Assembly: GCA_965262505.1 (NCBI GenBank)
Contig: CBDHFM010000030.1
Location: 186,001 to 250,000 of the forward strand
DNA length: 64,000 nucleotides
Direction of reading: 5' to 3'
Source of the DNA: JACPPO01 sp965262505
GTDB taxonomy: Bacteria; Acidobacteriota; Vicinamibacteria; Vicinamibacterales; UBA2999
Shown here: positions 35,482 to 44,405 of the stretch, piece by piece
How the letters are laid out: each line of letters opens with the position of its first letter
Numbering within the stretch: the stretch's first letter is position 1
The notes under the pieces: generated by a model
What the model saw: only the letters and a program-made list of their open reading frames with translations
The model's database searches: none
What the model was told of the DNA's origin: nothing
Position numbers and translations under genes: made by a program

Positions 35482-35583
35482 CTAGTACCCCGGCGCAGTG
35501 GTTTTGATCGATTGCCTGGGCCCACGGTCAAGAGGGGGAGGCCTGAAAGTGAACCGGTCAAATTCACTGCGACGAGGTACTAG
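35482..35583 (-). mobile_element. MITE-like element, copy 2 (102 bp)
   Basis: Exact reverse complement of 21604-21705, again bordered by CTAG on both sides. It interrupts the end of a WD40-type gene remnant, which stops at the MITE edge. Confidence 0.85.
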
Positions 35584-35730
35584 ATGATCTGGGCTGGCGC
35601 TGACGTGTCCTCGGACGGTCCTTCTTTTTCCCTGAGCATCAAGAACCGTTGGCCATCGGGCGCGATGTCGTAGTTTCGGGCCCCGGTAATGTAGTAATTC
35701 CCTTCAAACAGGACTGCCCGTCTCCTGCCC
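35584..35730 (-). pseudogene. C-terminal WD40/beta-propeller fragment of an acidobacterial kinase- or TolB-like protein
   Basis: RAVLFEGNYYITGARNYDIA then PDGQRFLMLREKEG is the final propeller blade typical of acidobacterial Ser/Thr kinases with WD40-like repeats. The frame ends at the MITE (SAPAQII), where relatives usually continue into a short tail. Everything upstream of about 35730 is lost. Confidence 0.5.
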
Positions 35731-35781
35731 AACCATCGCCGAGATTGGATTGTATCAACAATCTGTGACAGTGTCGTGAAC

Positions 35782-36549
35782 ATGCACCGCAACACGCCTG
35801 ACCCGATCGCTGCGTACTGCCTGCGCGGCCACGAAAGTGTCGCAGGGTGGCTTCAGCCCGGCGCGACCTCGCTGATCTGGTCGTTGATCGAGGTCCAGAA
35901 GCATGAGCGAATCTCGGGAGATATCGCCGAAATCGGCGTGTGGCATGGCAAGCTATTCATTCTTCTCAGCCTCTCGCTGGCTCCGTTTGAAAAGGCGAAC
36001 GCGGTCGACCCCTTCGACATGCCTGGGTATCCGAACTTCATCGCCGCATTTCAACGCAACTTGGTACAGTTCGAGATCCCACCGGAAAGAGTTGTGACGC
36101 ACCAGATGAGGTCTGAACACATCCCACTGGGTCGGGCCTCGTCGTTCCTTGGGGGAAGCGTACGACTCATCAGCCTCGACGGGGAGCACCGCCGCGTCAG
36201 CATCGTGCACGACCTCCGGTTGGCCAAGGAGGTGCTGTCTGACTTCGGAGTCGTCGTGGTCGACGACATCTTCAGCGCTTGGGCCCCGAGTGTGACGGAA
36301 GGGATCATCGACTTTCTCCGCCAAGACGCGGGTGACATCGTCCCCTTCGCCCTGGCGGCGAGCGATGGGCCTCTCACGACCGGCTGCGCGAAGGTCTTCT
36401 TGTGCAAGGAGTCGGCAAAGTCCTTCTACACCGACTACCTGCGCCGGCTGAACGGCGGAAACCTGGAGATGACGACTGACTTCTGCGATCACAATGTCCT
36501 GGTGTTTGATTTCGAAAAAGGCGTCGAGAAGAAGCAATTGCTCGAATGA
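35782..36549 (+). CDS. Class I SAM-dependent methyltransferase (Methyltransf_24 type)
   Basis: Cytosolic protein of 255 residues. GDIAEIGVWHGKLFILLSLS is the SAM-binding motif I, NAVDPFDMPG motif II, SLDGEHRRVSIVHDL and VVVVDDIF the later strand motifs with acidic metal-site residues. The family acts on small molecules and sugars in polysaccharide clusters. A GTG at 35776 is an alternative start. It converges with the next methyltransferase and neighbours a glycosyltransferase, so O-methylation of a surface glycan is the likely role. Confidence 0.78.
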   Translation: MHRNTPDPIAAYCLRGHESVAGWLQPGATSLIWSLIEVQKHERISGDIAEIGVWHGKLFILLSLSLAPFEKANAVDPFDMPGYPNFIAAFQRNLVQFEIPPERVVTHQMRSEHIPLGRASSFLGGSVRLISLDGEHRRVSIVHDLRLAKEVLSDFGVVVVDDIFSAWAPSVTEGIIDFLRQDAGDIVPFALAASDGPLTTGCAKVFLCKESAKSFYTDYLRRLNGGNLEMTTDFCDHNVLVFDFEKGVEKKQLLE

Positions 36550-36639
36550 CGCGCGTGGTCGCCTGCACGCTGGGGAACGGCGATAGTGACCACCGGCGTG
36601 CCCGGTGTATCCACGACCGGCCGCTTCGCTGACCGCATT

Positions 36640-37323
36640 CTACTTATACGCCAGAATCACCACTCTATCGTCGCTGCCTTCCGACGTGGCAACGACCTTG
36701 ACGTCACGAAATCCCACGTCGAGAAGCATCAGGTCGACGCAAGACAAGGATGGTCCCCAGTAGTTCGTTGTGTCCGAGTTGAGGCTGTCGCCTGGGTAGA
36801 ACCTCATGACCGGCTGGTCTTGCCCCTTGAGGTAGTGGGTCTCGATGACTGCGCACTCGTTCGTGAGCTTGGACAACTGTTCCAGAGATTGAAGGGGGTG
36901 ACGTTGGTGGTACAGGACGCCTAGAAACAGTGTCACATCGAACGTATCGTTGACCTGGGTGATGTCCAGCCTCTTCACCTTCAGGGCCGACCCGAGGTGG
37001 CGCGCCGCGACCTGAAAACCTTCTCCGCCTTCGAGTTCAACTCCGTATTTGCTCTTGACGAACTCTGCGTGCTGAAAGGTGTCAATGGCCGTGACGGCAG
37101 CCCCCCGCCCTTCGCACAAGAACGAAAACACGCCATCCCAGCATCCGACGTCCAGAACGGTCTTCCCTTGCAGGGACTGGGGGATCCCAGCGGACCGGAA
37201 TTCCTGTTCCGCGAGACTCGAATGCCCCGGGGTGACGACGCCGTCTCCCAGGTCGATCGTGTGCCACCAGAACGGCACCTGCCGAATATCCGCCAGTTTC
37301 ACGTCCTTCCCGCTACGAACCAT
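36640..37323 (-). CDS. CmoB-like (DUF1698) SAM-dependent methyltransferase
   Basis: A 227-residue protein. PFWWHTIDLGDGVVTPGHSS is typical of the DUF1698/CmoB-related family, and TVLDVGCWDGVFSFLCEGRG the SAM motif; LFLGVLYHQRHPL follows at motif IV. True CmoB is about 320 residues and modifies tRNA, so this shorter relative in a sugar cluster more likely methylates a sugar or small metabolite. Confidence 0.75.
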   Translation of the reverse strand: MVRSGKDVKLADIRQVPFWWHTIDLGDGVVTPGHSSLAEQEFRSAGIPQSLQGKTVLDVGCWDGVFSFLCEGRGAAVTAIDTFQHAEFVKSKYGVELEGGEGFQVAARHLGSALKVKRLDITQVNDTFDVTLFLGVLYHQRHPLQSLEQLSKLTNECAVIETHYLKGQDQPVMRFYPGDSLNSDTTNYWGPSLSCVDLMLLDVGFRDVKVVATSEGSDDRVVILAYK

Positions 37324-37630
37324 TGTTTCTTGACTCCAATATTTTGTTCGACTTCTGATCCATACTAACGTTACTCGGGTTCTGGGATGCCTCCGGTTCT
37401 GTCGCTACGAACCGTATCCACCAGCTCCAACTGACAGCGACTCGTTTCACGTCCCCCACGTCGCCCGTGCGCGAGTGCGGCCAGGGGGGTCCCGGGTCGC
37501 AGACCCGTGCTGGCATCGGAACCCGTCACGTTATGACTAGGCGAAGTAGAGTCTTGCGGTCATCTGCTCGGTCGATTCACGTTCGGCTGGCGTGCGATGC
37601 ATTCAGACTCGCCGGCCGGAGGATTTTGGT
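37324..37630. other. Divergent intergenic region of the sugar block
   Basis: Separates the DUF1698 gene from the glycosyltransferase. No gene seen. The first 60 bases are AT-rich (ATATTTTGTTCGAC region), suitable for a leftward promoter; no exact consensus found. Confidence 0.4.
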
Positions 37631-38788
37631 ATGAGGTTCGATAAGCTCCCCCTCAGCTTGGTGGTCTCGACGGAGCATTCGGGCATCGATCGATACTCGC
37701 AAGAACTGGCAAAGCGGTTGCCGGTTTCACTAATCCACACCACACGATACGGATCCATGCGTCAGCACGTACGCCTTGGATGGGGTCTGATGCGCGCTCG
37801 TCAGGCCGTCCATTTTTCGAACCACCACCTCGGGCGTTGGATTTGTTGGTTGACCCAGCCGTGCGTCGTGACGGTCCACGACCTCGTTCGGCTGGCGTTC
37901 CCCCACGCCCCAGAAGGCCAGATGGCGGCAGTAGGGCTCGCGTTCGACCGACGGGGAATCCGTAACGCAACGCATGTCATCTGCGTTTCCGAGGCGACCA
38001 AGAAAGACCTCATGCAGTATTTAGCCGTGGAGGAAGAGAAGATTACGGTGATTTTCAATGGGATCGATCACAGCGTGTTCAAGCCGTCCCCCGTGAACGA
38101 CGGACGCTTCTGCGCACCGTATGTACTCTACGTTGGTTCGGAACGGCCGCGGAAGAACCTCGTGTGTTTGCTGCGGGCGTTTGCCGCTCTCAAAGACCGC
38201 GGACCCAGATTCGCGTCACTTCGGCTGCTCAAAGTGGGCTCGGCCGGGCGTTCGGATGGGTACCGCACGGCCACGCTCGCAGAAGCACGGCGGCTCGGGA
38301 TCGACCACGACATCGACTTCATCGACTACGTGCCTGATCAGGACCTCGCCGTCCTCTATTCGAACGCACTTGCACTCGTCTACCCTTCGCTGTACGAGGG
38401 ATTTGGCCTCCCCGTCGTCGAAGCCATGGCCTGTGGCTGCCCCGTGGTCACCAGTAACCTTTCGTCCTTGCCCGAAGTGGCTGGGTCCGCGGCGTTGCTG
38501 GTCGATCCCAACGACCCTGCTGGGTTCGCGGAAGCCCTGCACAGCGTGATTCTGGATCGAGACCTCAGCGCGCGTCTCCGCGGCGACGGATTACGTCGTG
38601 CGCGTGATTTTTCATGGAACGACACCGTTTCGGCGACGCGTGCGGTTTACGAACAGGTGCTTGCCGGCGCGCGCAGGCCCGTCGGGGTCCTGTTGCCAGC
38701 GCAGGCACAGGATGACGGGGCGCCTATGCCGAGCCGTCAGAGTCCCGGGGAGCCGAGCAGGGCCCCCAGCTGGGGTCGCACATCGTAG
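37631..38788 (+). CDS. Glycosyltransferase family 4 (island cargo)
   Basis: A 385-residue GT-B enzyme with ATG at 37631 behind GGAGG. VTVHDLVRLAFP, VICVSEATKKDL, VLYVGSERPRKNL and YEGFGLPVVEAMACG are the family landmarks in normal order. Its last 30 residues are low-complexity and overlap the convergent HAD gene by 52 bases, so the native stop may have been lost. It resembles the chromosomal GT4 genes at 2-7 kb in type but is not a copy. Confidence 0.88.
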   Translation: MRFDKLPLSLVVSTEHSGIDRYSQELAKRLPVSLIHTTRYGSMRQHVRLGWGLMRARQAVHFSNHHLGRWICWLTQPCVVTVHDLVRLAFPHAPEGQMAAVGLAFDRRGIRNATHVICVSEATKKDLMQYLAVEEEKITVIFNGIDHSVFKPSPVNDGRFCAPYVLYVGSERPRKNLVCLLRAFAALKDRGPRFASLRLLKVGSAGRSDGYRTATLAEARRLGIDHDIDFIDYVPDQDLAVLYSNALALVYPSLYEGFGLPVVEAMACGCPVVTSNLSSLPEVAGSAALLVDPNDPAGFAEALHSVILDRDLSARLRGDGLRRARDFSWNDTVSATRAVYEQVLAGARRPVGVLLPAQAQDDGAPMPSRQSPGEPSRAPSWGRTS

Positions 38789-39366
38789 TGGTGGCTGTCG
38801 AAGTGAATGACGTGCATCCCGAGTCGCCTCGCCGCGTCGATGTTGGGACGCAGGTCATCAATGAACACAGTCTCGTCGGCTCTCAGACCGAGTGCCTCCA
38901 GGGCGGCTCCATAGGCTCGGGGGTCTGGTTTCATCACCCGGATCGCCGCCGACGCAACGATGACATGGAACAGCCCGGCGATGTGAAAACGGTCGCGTAG
39001 CTCCGCATGCAACGACAGCGGTGCGTTGCTCAAGATAGCTTGCTTGTAATGTGAGCGGAGCCACCCCAATAACCTCGTCACGACCGCGTTCACGCGATCA
39101 CCACCGTAGAAGTCGTCACGGAGGCTCCGCAGGGATTGCTTGTCGAGGCCCAGCTGGTTCTGGATGTCACTCCAGTATTCATCTTCAGTGATGTCGCCGC
39201 ACTGTGCCTGAATCCATGACGCACTGCCCATCACGATCCGGTCGAGCTCATGATCAGCTAGTCCAAGTCTCCGCTCCCATTCGCGGCGACCCCGGTCGTC
39301 CTCGGTCCGGATGATCACGCCGCCGCAATCCCAGATCACAGCCTTGATTAAACAGTCGGGACGCAC
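38737..39366 (-). CDS. HAD-superfamily hydrolase, subfamily IA
   Basis: A 209-residue phosphatase-like enzyme. Motif I AVIWDCGGVII (nucleophile Asp; second Asp replaced by Gly as in many HAD-IA proteins), motif II ILSNAPL, motif III VMKPDPRAY, motif IV VFIDDLRPN. The cap domain is helical (residues about 18-85). Likely dephosphorylates a sugar phosphate, given the neighbours. Start overlaps the symporter remnant by 19 bases; 3' end overlaps the glycosyltransferase. Confidence 0.85.
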   Translation of the reverse strand: MRPDCLIKAVIWDCGGVIIRTEDDRGRREWERRLGLADHELDRIVMGSASWIQAQCGDITEDEYWSDIQNQLGLDKQSLRSLRDDFYGGDRVNAVVTRLLGWLRSHYKQAILSNAPLSLHAELRDRFHIAGLFHVIVASAAIRVMKPDPRAYGAALEALGLRADETVFIDDLRPNIDAARRLGMHVIHFDSHHYDVRPQLGALLGSPGL

Positions 39367-40679
39367 GAAGAGCCTCCTCTTTCCATTCTTGCGAGCAGCT
39401 CCCTTTCAGCAACTTCTTTGCCCAAATAGCGGTACCAATTGAAGTAAAGCAGAACACTCAACAATGCAAATACCGCCAGCGTCATGAAGAATCCGTTCCA
39501 CTGACGCAGGATCAAGGTGATCCAAATCAAAAACATTGCCAACTGCCAAGGCACGGCAAGAACCACGGACACCAGATCCCGCTTGTTTTCAGCATGGACC
39601 CTCTGAATGACCTGAGCGGAGAACTGGTCTCGAACGGGACTCCAAAAACCAAGCGGTCGAACTCTCTTGTAAAAGATTCTTAACGTCTCGTTGTCCGTCG
39701 GTGTGCTCAAGAGACTTCCAGCGATGATTCCGATTAGAGCGCTTCCAGACACGAATATGAAGGAAACGTAAATAGCTGCTCCGCTGAGCAGGACAGGATC
39801 CAACACGGCTGCTAGTATTCCCGCAACCGCTCCAGCCGCAAACCCACAGCCATTCATTCGCCACCAATACCACCGAACGACCATCGGTACAAAAAACCCA
39901 ACCCCAATCCCCAGCAGGATCCATCCCCAGATGGTGTTGATATTTCTTACGGCCAAACTCAGAAACAAGCCAATGACCACTATGCCAATCGATCCCCAGC
40001 GGCTCTGGGAAAGGAGTTGTTTCTCATCCGCTTTGGGATTGATATGAGCCTGGTAGATGTCTTTGACCCAATAGGCGGCTCCAGCGTTCACAGTTGAGTC
40101 AAAAGTGGACATTGCAGCAGCAACCAGCGCCGCCAGGAGCAAACCCCTAAATCCATTGGGAATCATTTGAGTCACGACAGTCGGGAGAACCAATTCCGGA
40201 TCTGAAATAACCTCATTCGTTTGGCTGTAGACAATTCCCATGATGGCAAGAGCAAAGATAAATGGCCACCTGAACGAGAGCAAAAAGATCCACAAAAGAG
40301 ACATCCAGCCGACTTCCTGATCCGACTTTGCGGCGAAATAACGCTGAGCTATATATCCATTTCCCCCAGCGAATCCATCGATCATCGCCCGCCCCAAGAA
40401 AAAGAAGAGGGCAACACCAAAAAGGTTAAAGGACGAGTACTCTGAAGCAGCAGAAAAATTCAGGTTCCAAGAAGGCATGACCTGTGTCCATGCCTGCCTG
40501 GTTGTCTCTATGAGCTCAAAGCCACCCTCTGTGAGCGGTGCGGACACGGTGAACACATCGGGCAGAACGAATTCAGTCATGGACACAGTGACCAGGTAGC
40601 CGACGGCCAAGAATATGAGAACGCTCTGGAAAAGGTCGGTGACCAAGCGACGTCCCCCCGTCTTCAGTAGCACTTCGGT

Positions 40680-41528
40680 TTAGAGTCCGGCGGTGACTGT
40701 ACTGCGTTCCGCGACCAGCCGCTTGGCGTACTGGGCGGGCGTGAGCCCGCCCAGTCCCTTCTTCGGCCGCTCCTCGTTGTACTCGCGTCGCCAGGCCTCG
40801 ACGAGGACCTGGGTATGGACCAGACTCGTGAACCAGTGCTCGTTGAGGCACTCGTCGCGGAACCGGCCGTTGAACGATTCGATATAGGCGTTCTGATTCG
40901 GCTTGCCCGGCTCGATCAGGCGCAACGTGACGCCGTGCGTATGGGCCCATGTCAGCATGGCGCGCCCGCAGAACTCCTTCCCGTTGTCGGTGCGCAAGAT
41001 ACGCGGCAGGCCGCGCTTGAGCGCGAGTTGATCGAGCACGCGGGTGACCGGCAGCCCACCGAACGCGCGGGCCGGCACGATGGCCACCGCTTCGGTGGTC
41101 GCGTCATCGACGACGGTCAGGCACTTCACCACCCGTCCCTCGGCCGTGCGGTCGAAGACGAAGTCGGCAGACCAGACCTCGTTCGGCGCCTGGGGGCGTA
41201 CCAGGGGCTGGCGGTCCGCCACCGGGATCTTCTTGCGTCGCCGCCGACGTACCTGCAGCCTAGCCTCGGTATACAGGCGCTCCACCCGCTTGTGGTTGAC
41301 CCGTGTTCCCGCCTGCCGCAGCTTGAGGTAGATCATCCCGGCACCGTAGCGACGGTGCCGGTGCGCTAAGGTCACGATGCGGGCTCGCAACGCCGCGTTA
41401 GTATCCGGCGCCGGGGTGTATCGCAGCGACGAGGCACTCATGTGCACCAGCGCGAGCGCGCGCCGCTCGCTCACCCCCTGCGCGGTCATATCCCGCACCA
41501 GCACCCGTCGGGCTGGGGCGGTCACCAC
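40680..41528 (-). CDS. IS3-family transposase orfB, element C copy 2
   Basis: Identical 282-residue protein to that of copy 1 (DDE in WSADFVFD, LRTDNGKEF, NAYIESFNG). Overlaps orfA by 7 bases at a GAAAAAAG slip site. Confidence 0.9.
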   Translation of the reverse strand: MVTAPARRVLVRDMTAQGVSERRALALVHMSASSLRYTPAPDTNAALRARIVTLAHRHRRYGAGMIYLKLRQAGTRVNHKRVERLYTEARLQVRRRRRKKIPVADRQPLVRPQAPNEVWSADFVFDRTAEGRVVKCLTVVDDATTEAVAIVPARAFGGLPVTRVLDQLALKRGLPRILRTDNGKEFCGRAMLTWAHTHGVTLRLIEPGKPNQNAYIESFNGRFRDECLNEHWFTSLVHTQVLVEAWRREYNEERPKKGLGGLTPAQYAKRLVAERSTVTAGL

Positions 41529-41785
41529 TTTTTTCGCAACGCATCGCGCGTCACCTCGTTGTCCAGCACGGACTCGGCCAGCAGCTTCTTCAGCCGCGTA
41601 TTCTCGGCAATCAGCTCCTTCAGGCGTTTCGCGTCCGAGACGGTCATCCCGCCGAACTTATTCCGCCAGAGGTAGTAACTGGCCTCCGAGAACCCGTGCC
41701 GGCGGCACAGGTCCTTCACCGGCAGGCCCGCTTCGGACTCCCGCAGGAACCCGATGATCTGCGCCTCGCTGAATCGTTGCTTCAC
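41522..41785 (-). CDS. IS3-family orfA, element C copy 2
   Basis: Identical 87-residue helix-turn-helix protein to that of copy 1, with coiled-coil helix RLKELIAENTRLKKLLAES. Confidence 0.9.
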   Translation of the reverse strand: MKQRFSEAQIIGFLRESEAGLPVKDLCRRHGFSEASYYLWRNKFGGMTVSDAKRLKELIAENTRLKKLLAESVLDNEVTRDALRKKW

Positions 41786-42117
41786 GTCCGATCTCCCTTC
41801 TCGTGAGCTCGGACTCTAAACCCGGGTGCTACTCAATTCGGGGGGGACGTCGATCCCCGAACAACCCAGGAGCCACCAGGGGACGTTGCGATTTCCAAGG
41901 AAGTAAGAATCGATGCCCTCGGATCCTTTTTTTCGGACTGCGAGTCCCACGGCCACCATAACCAGGAGATAGAAAGCCACGATGGCTAGGTCAAAGGTGC
42001 TCATTGAGTGTTCCCATCAGTGGTCCGGCCTGACGTTCCTGAGCACGAGAGCGCCTTCGTTCACCGGTTTGCGGTGCGGCGGCAATTCGTGGGCGGGGGT
42101 ACTTCTACGGCGCTGCT

Positions 42118-43802
42118 CTAACCTGAATAATTCATCAACGATCGCGATCGCGTAGAAACACAAACGCCTCCCCGTGGTACAAAGGCCGTGCTGATGGACC
42201 TTTTCCACGACGGAGGCGCTTGGTTTGAACGACGAAACGATAACACAGACTGTTCTGTTTCCTGATCTGCTCGACCGACCCGTGATGGCGACGTTCGATC
42301 AGCCTCACGCGAGTTCGGACGGCGGCGCGGTGCTGCTTAAAGCCGCCGATCAACGGCTCGGCCTGCTGGCCGCCCTCACGGCGACGGTCCCCGACGCGCG
42401 CGCGTCGGCGCGCGTGACGCACGGGGTGAGCGATCTGATCGCGCAACGTGTCTTCGCGATCGCGTGTGGCCATCCCGATGGCAATGACGCTGACCGACTC
42501 GCCGACGATCCGATCCACAAACTGTTGCTGGGGCGCGACCCGATCGAGGGCGGCCGCTTGGCGTCGCAGCCGACGATCTCGCGGTTCGAGCGCACGGCGG
42601 CCCCGCGGATGCTGCGCGCCATGAGCGACGCGCTCGCCGACCGGGTGCTGGCCCGCCATCGCCGCCGGCGACGGGGCGCTCGCCTGATCACGATCGACCT
42701 CGATGTCACCGAAGACGAGACCCACGGCGCGCAGCAACTCACCTTCTTCAATGGCTTCTATGATCACTGGTGCTACTTGCCACTCGTGGCGAGCCTGACC
42801 TTTGACGATGAGGCACGGCAGTACCTCGTCGCCGCGATCCTCCGCCCGGGCAACGCGGCGGGGACGGCTGGCGCGGTGGGGCTGCTGAAGCGGCTGCTCC
42901 CGAAACTCTGGCGCGCCTTTCCCCGTGCCCGGCTCCGCGTGCGGCTGGATGGGGGCTTCGCTACGCCGGAGATTTTTGACCACCTGGAGGCGGCCGGGGT
43001 CGAGTATGTCGTCGCCATGGGGAACAACGCGGTCCTCACGCGGCACGCCGAGCCGGCGGTCGCGCCGCTCCGGGCGGTCGTCGCCACGACCCAAGAGACC
43101 GCGACTGCCTATGCGGAGGCGGCGTATCAGGCGGGCACCTGGGCGGTGCCCCGGCGCACCATTATCAAAGCCGAAGTGGTGTGGCACCACGGACGAGTGC
43201 CGCGCGATAACCCGCGTTTCGTCATCACGAATCTGCGCCAAACGCCGGAGTGGATCTACACCCACGTGTATTGCGCCCGCGGCGACAGTGAGAATCGCTT
43301 CAAGGAACTGAAACACGCCCTCGCCTTCGGGCGCACCAGCTGTACGCGCTTCTGGGCCAATCAGTTGCGCGTCACCTTGACGGCGGCCGCGTTCGTCCTC
43401 TTCCAAGAACTGCAACTCCATGCGGACCGGACCGCGCTCCGCGGGGCGCAAGTCCCTCGGCTGCGGCAGGCGCTGATCACGATCGGGGTGCAGGTCGTGC
43501 GGTCGGTCCGCCGGATCGTCCTGCATTTCCCGCGATCCCATCCCGACGCCGTCTCGTGGGCGCGTCTCGCCCGCGCGCTCGGCGCCGCCCCCGCGTAACC
43601 CGTTCCTGCCATCGCCACCACGCGGTCCTCGCGCCGGAGGTGTCGCCCCCGACCACGCCGATCCGGTCCCCGGCCCCGTGGCCTCAACCGACCGGCCATC
43701 TCATCGCCTCAATCGTCATGACGCCAGCGTCCATCTGCGTCATCACACTCGAAAACGCCTGCACGACGAGCAACTCAGTCACTCGTGAATAATGCGGGCT
43801 AG
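42118..43802 (+). mobile_element. IS1380-family element (about 1685 bp)
   Basis: Ends approximated from the inverted pair CTAACCTGAATAATTCA (left) and CTAGCCCGCATTATTCA (complement of right). No target duplication could be fixed. It lies about 110 bases upstream of the symporter start. Confidence 0.65.
42225..43598 (+). CDS. IS1380-family transposase
   Basis: Single-frame DDE transposase of 457 residues. It starts with the family's FDQPHASSDGGAVLLKAADQ segment; catalytic regions ITIDLDVTEDETHG, RVRLDGGFATPE and CARGDSENRFKELKH are in normal order, the last being the YREK-like Glu region. Length is typical. Appears intact. Confidence 0.9.
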   Translation: MNDETITQTVLFPDLLDRPVMATFDQPHASSDGGAVLLKAADQRLGLLAALTATVPDARASARVTHGVSDLIAQRVFAIACGHPDGNDADRLADDPIHKLLLGRDPIEGGRLASQPTISRFERTAAPRMLRAMSDALADRVLARHRRRRRGARLITIDLDVTEDETHGAQQLTFFNGFYDHWCYLPLVASLTFDDEARQYLVAAILRPGNAAGTAGAVGLLKRLLPKLWRAFPRARLRVRLDGGFATPEIFDHLEAAGVEYVVAMGNNAVLTRHAEPAVAPLRAVVATTQETATAYAEAAYQAGTWAVPRRTIIKAEVVWHHGRVPRDNPRFVITNLRQTPEWIYTHVYCARGDSENRFKELKHALAFGRTSCTRFWANQLRVTLTAAAFVLFQELQLHADRTALRGAQVPRLRQALITIGVQVVRSVRRIVLHFPRSHPDAVSWARLARALGAAPA

Positions 43803-43965
43803 TGGGCTGTCGAACGAGCACCACAGGTTACCTTGACCTAGTCCAGATCGCATTTCTATAATCCAATAAATCACTTACGGGGCATTGAGGCATCCACCCG
43901 AAACCGCGTGGTGCCGATGGCCCGGCAGTCGCGGTCCCGGCCCGATGGCCGGTTGGAGCAGCCTT

Positions 43966-44289
43966 ATGTTTGGTTCCCTCGGCATGCCTGAGCTGATCAT
44001 CATTCTGGTGATCGCGCTTATCATCTTCGGGCCGCGGAAGCTCCCGGAAATCGGCCGTTCGCTTGGCAAGAGTATCCGCGAGTTTAAGAACACCTCGAAC
44101 GAGTTGCGCAGCACGCTCGAAGAGGAGATCCGCATCGAAGAGCAAACAGACCAGCGCGCGGCGATCTGCGCCGAGCAGAATACGGCGATCGCCGCGGCCG
44201 GGACTCAGGCGACGACGCCTCCGGTCACTCCCGCCTCACCGGCCGACGAGACCGTGAACCGGACGACGGACACTGACTCCGTGGCCTAG
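43966..44289 (+). CDS. tatA: Twin-arginine translocase subunit TatA
   Basis: A 107-residue protein: FGSLGMPELIIILVIALIIF forms the single N-terminal helix, then the hinge FGPRKLPEIG and an amphipathic helix (GRSLGKSIREFKNTSNE), then an Ala/Thr-rich soluble tail. The ATG at 43966 follows GGAG. The FGPRKLP hinge identifies the TatA/B/E family; FG and short length favour TatA. No tatC nearby. It sits between an IS1380 and an IS3 element, so it is either cargo or chromosomal DNA caught in the island. Confidence 0.85.
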   Translation: MFGSLGMPELIIILVIALIIFGPRKLPEIGRSLGKSIREFKNTSNELRSTLEEEIRIEEQTDQRAAICAEQNTAIAAAGTQATTPPVTPASPADETVNRTTDTDSVA

Positions 44290-44405
44290 TGGTCTTTGCC
44301 GCCCTGCGGTACGTTGATTTTCAGGGAACCGTCCGAAGCCTTCATCCCCTATACCTCCACCACAACTCAATCACCGACATTCAGCCTTGGGCTTGATCCG
44401 ATCTC

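Larger units (their letters stand above)
40648..41852 (-). mobile_element. IS3-family (IS407-group-like) element C, copy 2 (1205 bp)
   Basis: Same ends, length and translated proteins as copy 1 at 24508-25712, and same orientation. No target repeat (CAAG left, ATCC right), in line with an adjacent deletion in the symporter gene. Confidence 0.9.
39348..42004 (-). pseudogene. Sodium:solute symporter, split and partly deleted by IS element C
   Basis: Two parts flank the IS. The N-terminal part (42004-41853) encodes MSTFDLAIVAFYLLVMVAVG to NRNVPWWLLGCSGI, the first helix and loop of an SSF transporter. The C-terminal part (40647-39348) starts LVTDLFQSVLIFLAVGYLVT and has about eight further helices. 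In this family the two points are some 130 residues apart, so that much coding DNA was removed at the IS edge. The DNA is clearly AT-richer than its neighbours, pointing to foreign origin. Substrate unknown; not functional. Confidence 0.85.

Noticed and set aside
37061..37623. Riboswitch or structured leader before the glycosyltransferase
   Set aside because: No recognisable conserved motif or strong hairpin was found by eye.
42135..43541. Long minus-strand frame opposite the IS1380 transposase
   Set aside because: Arg/His-rich composition typical of antisense frames; the plus-strand transposase has full DDE motifs.
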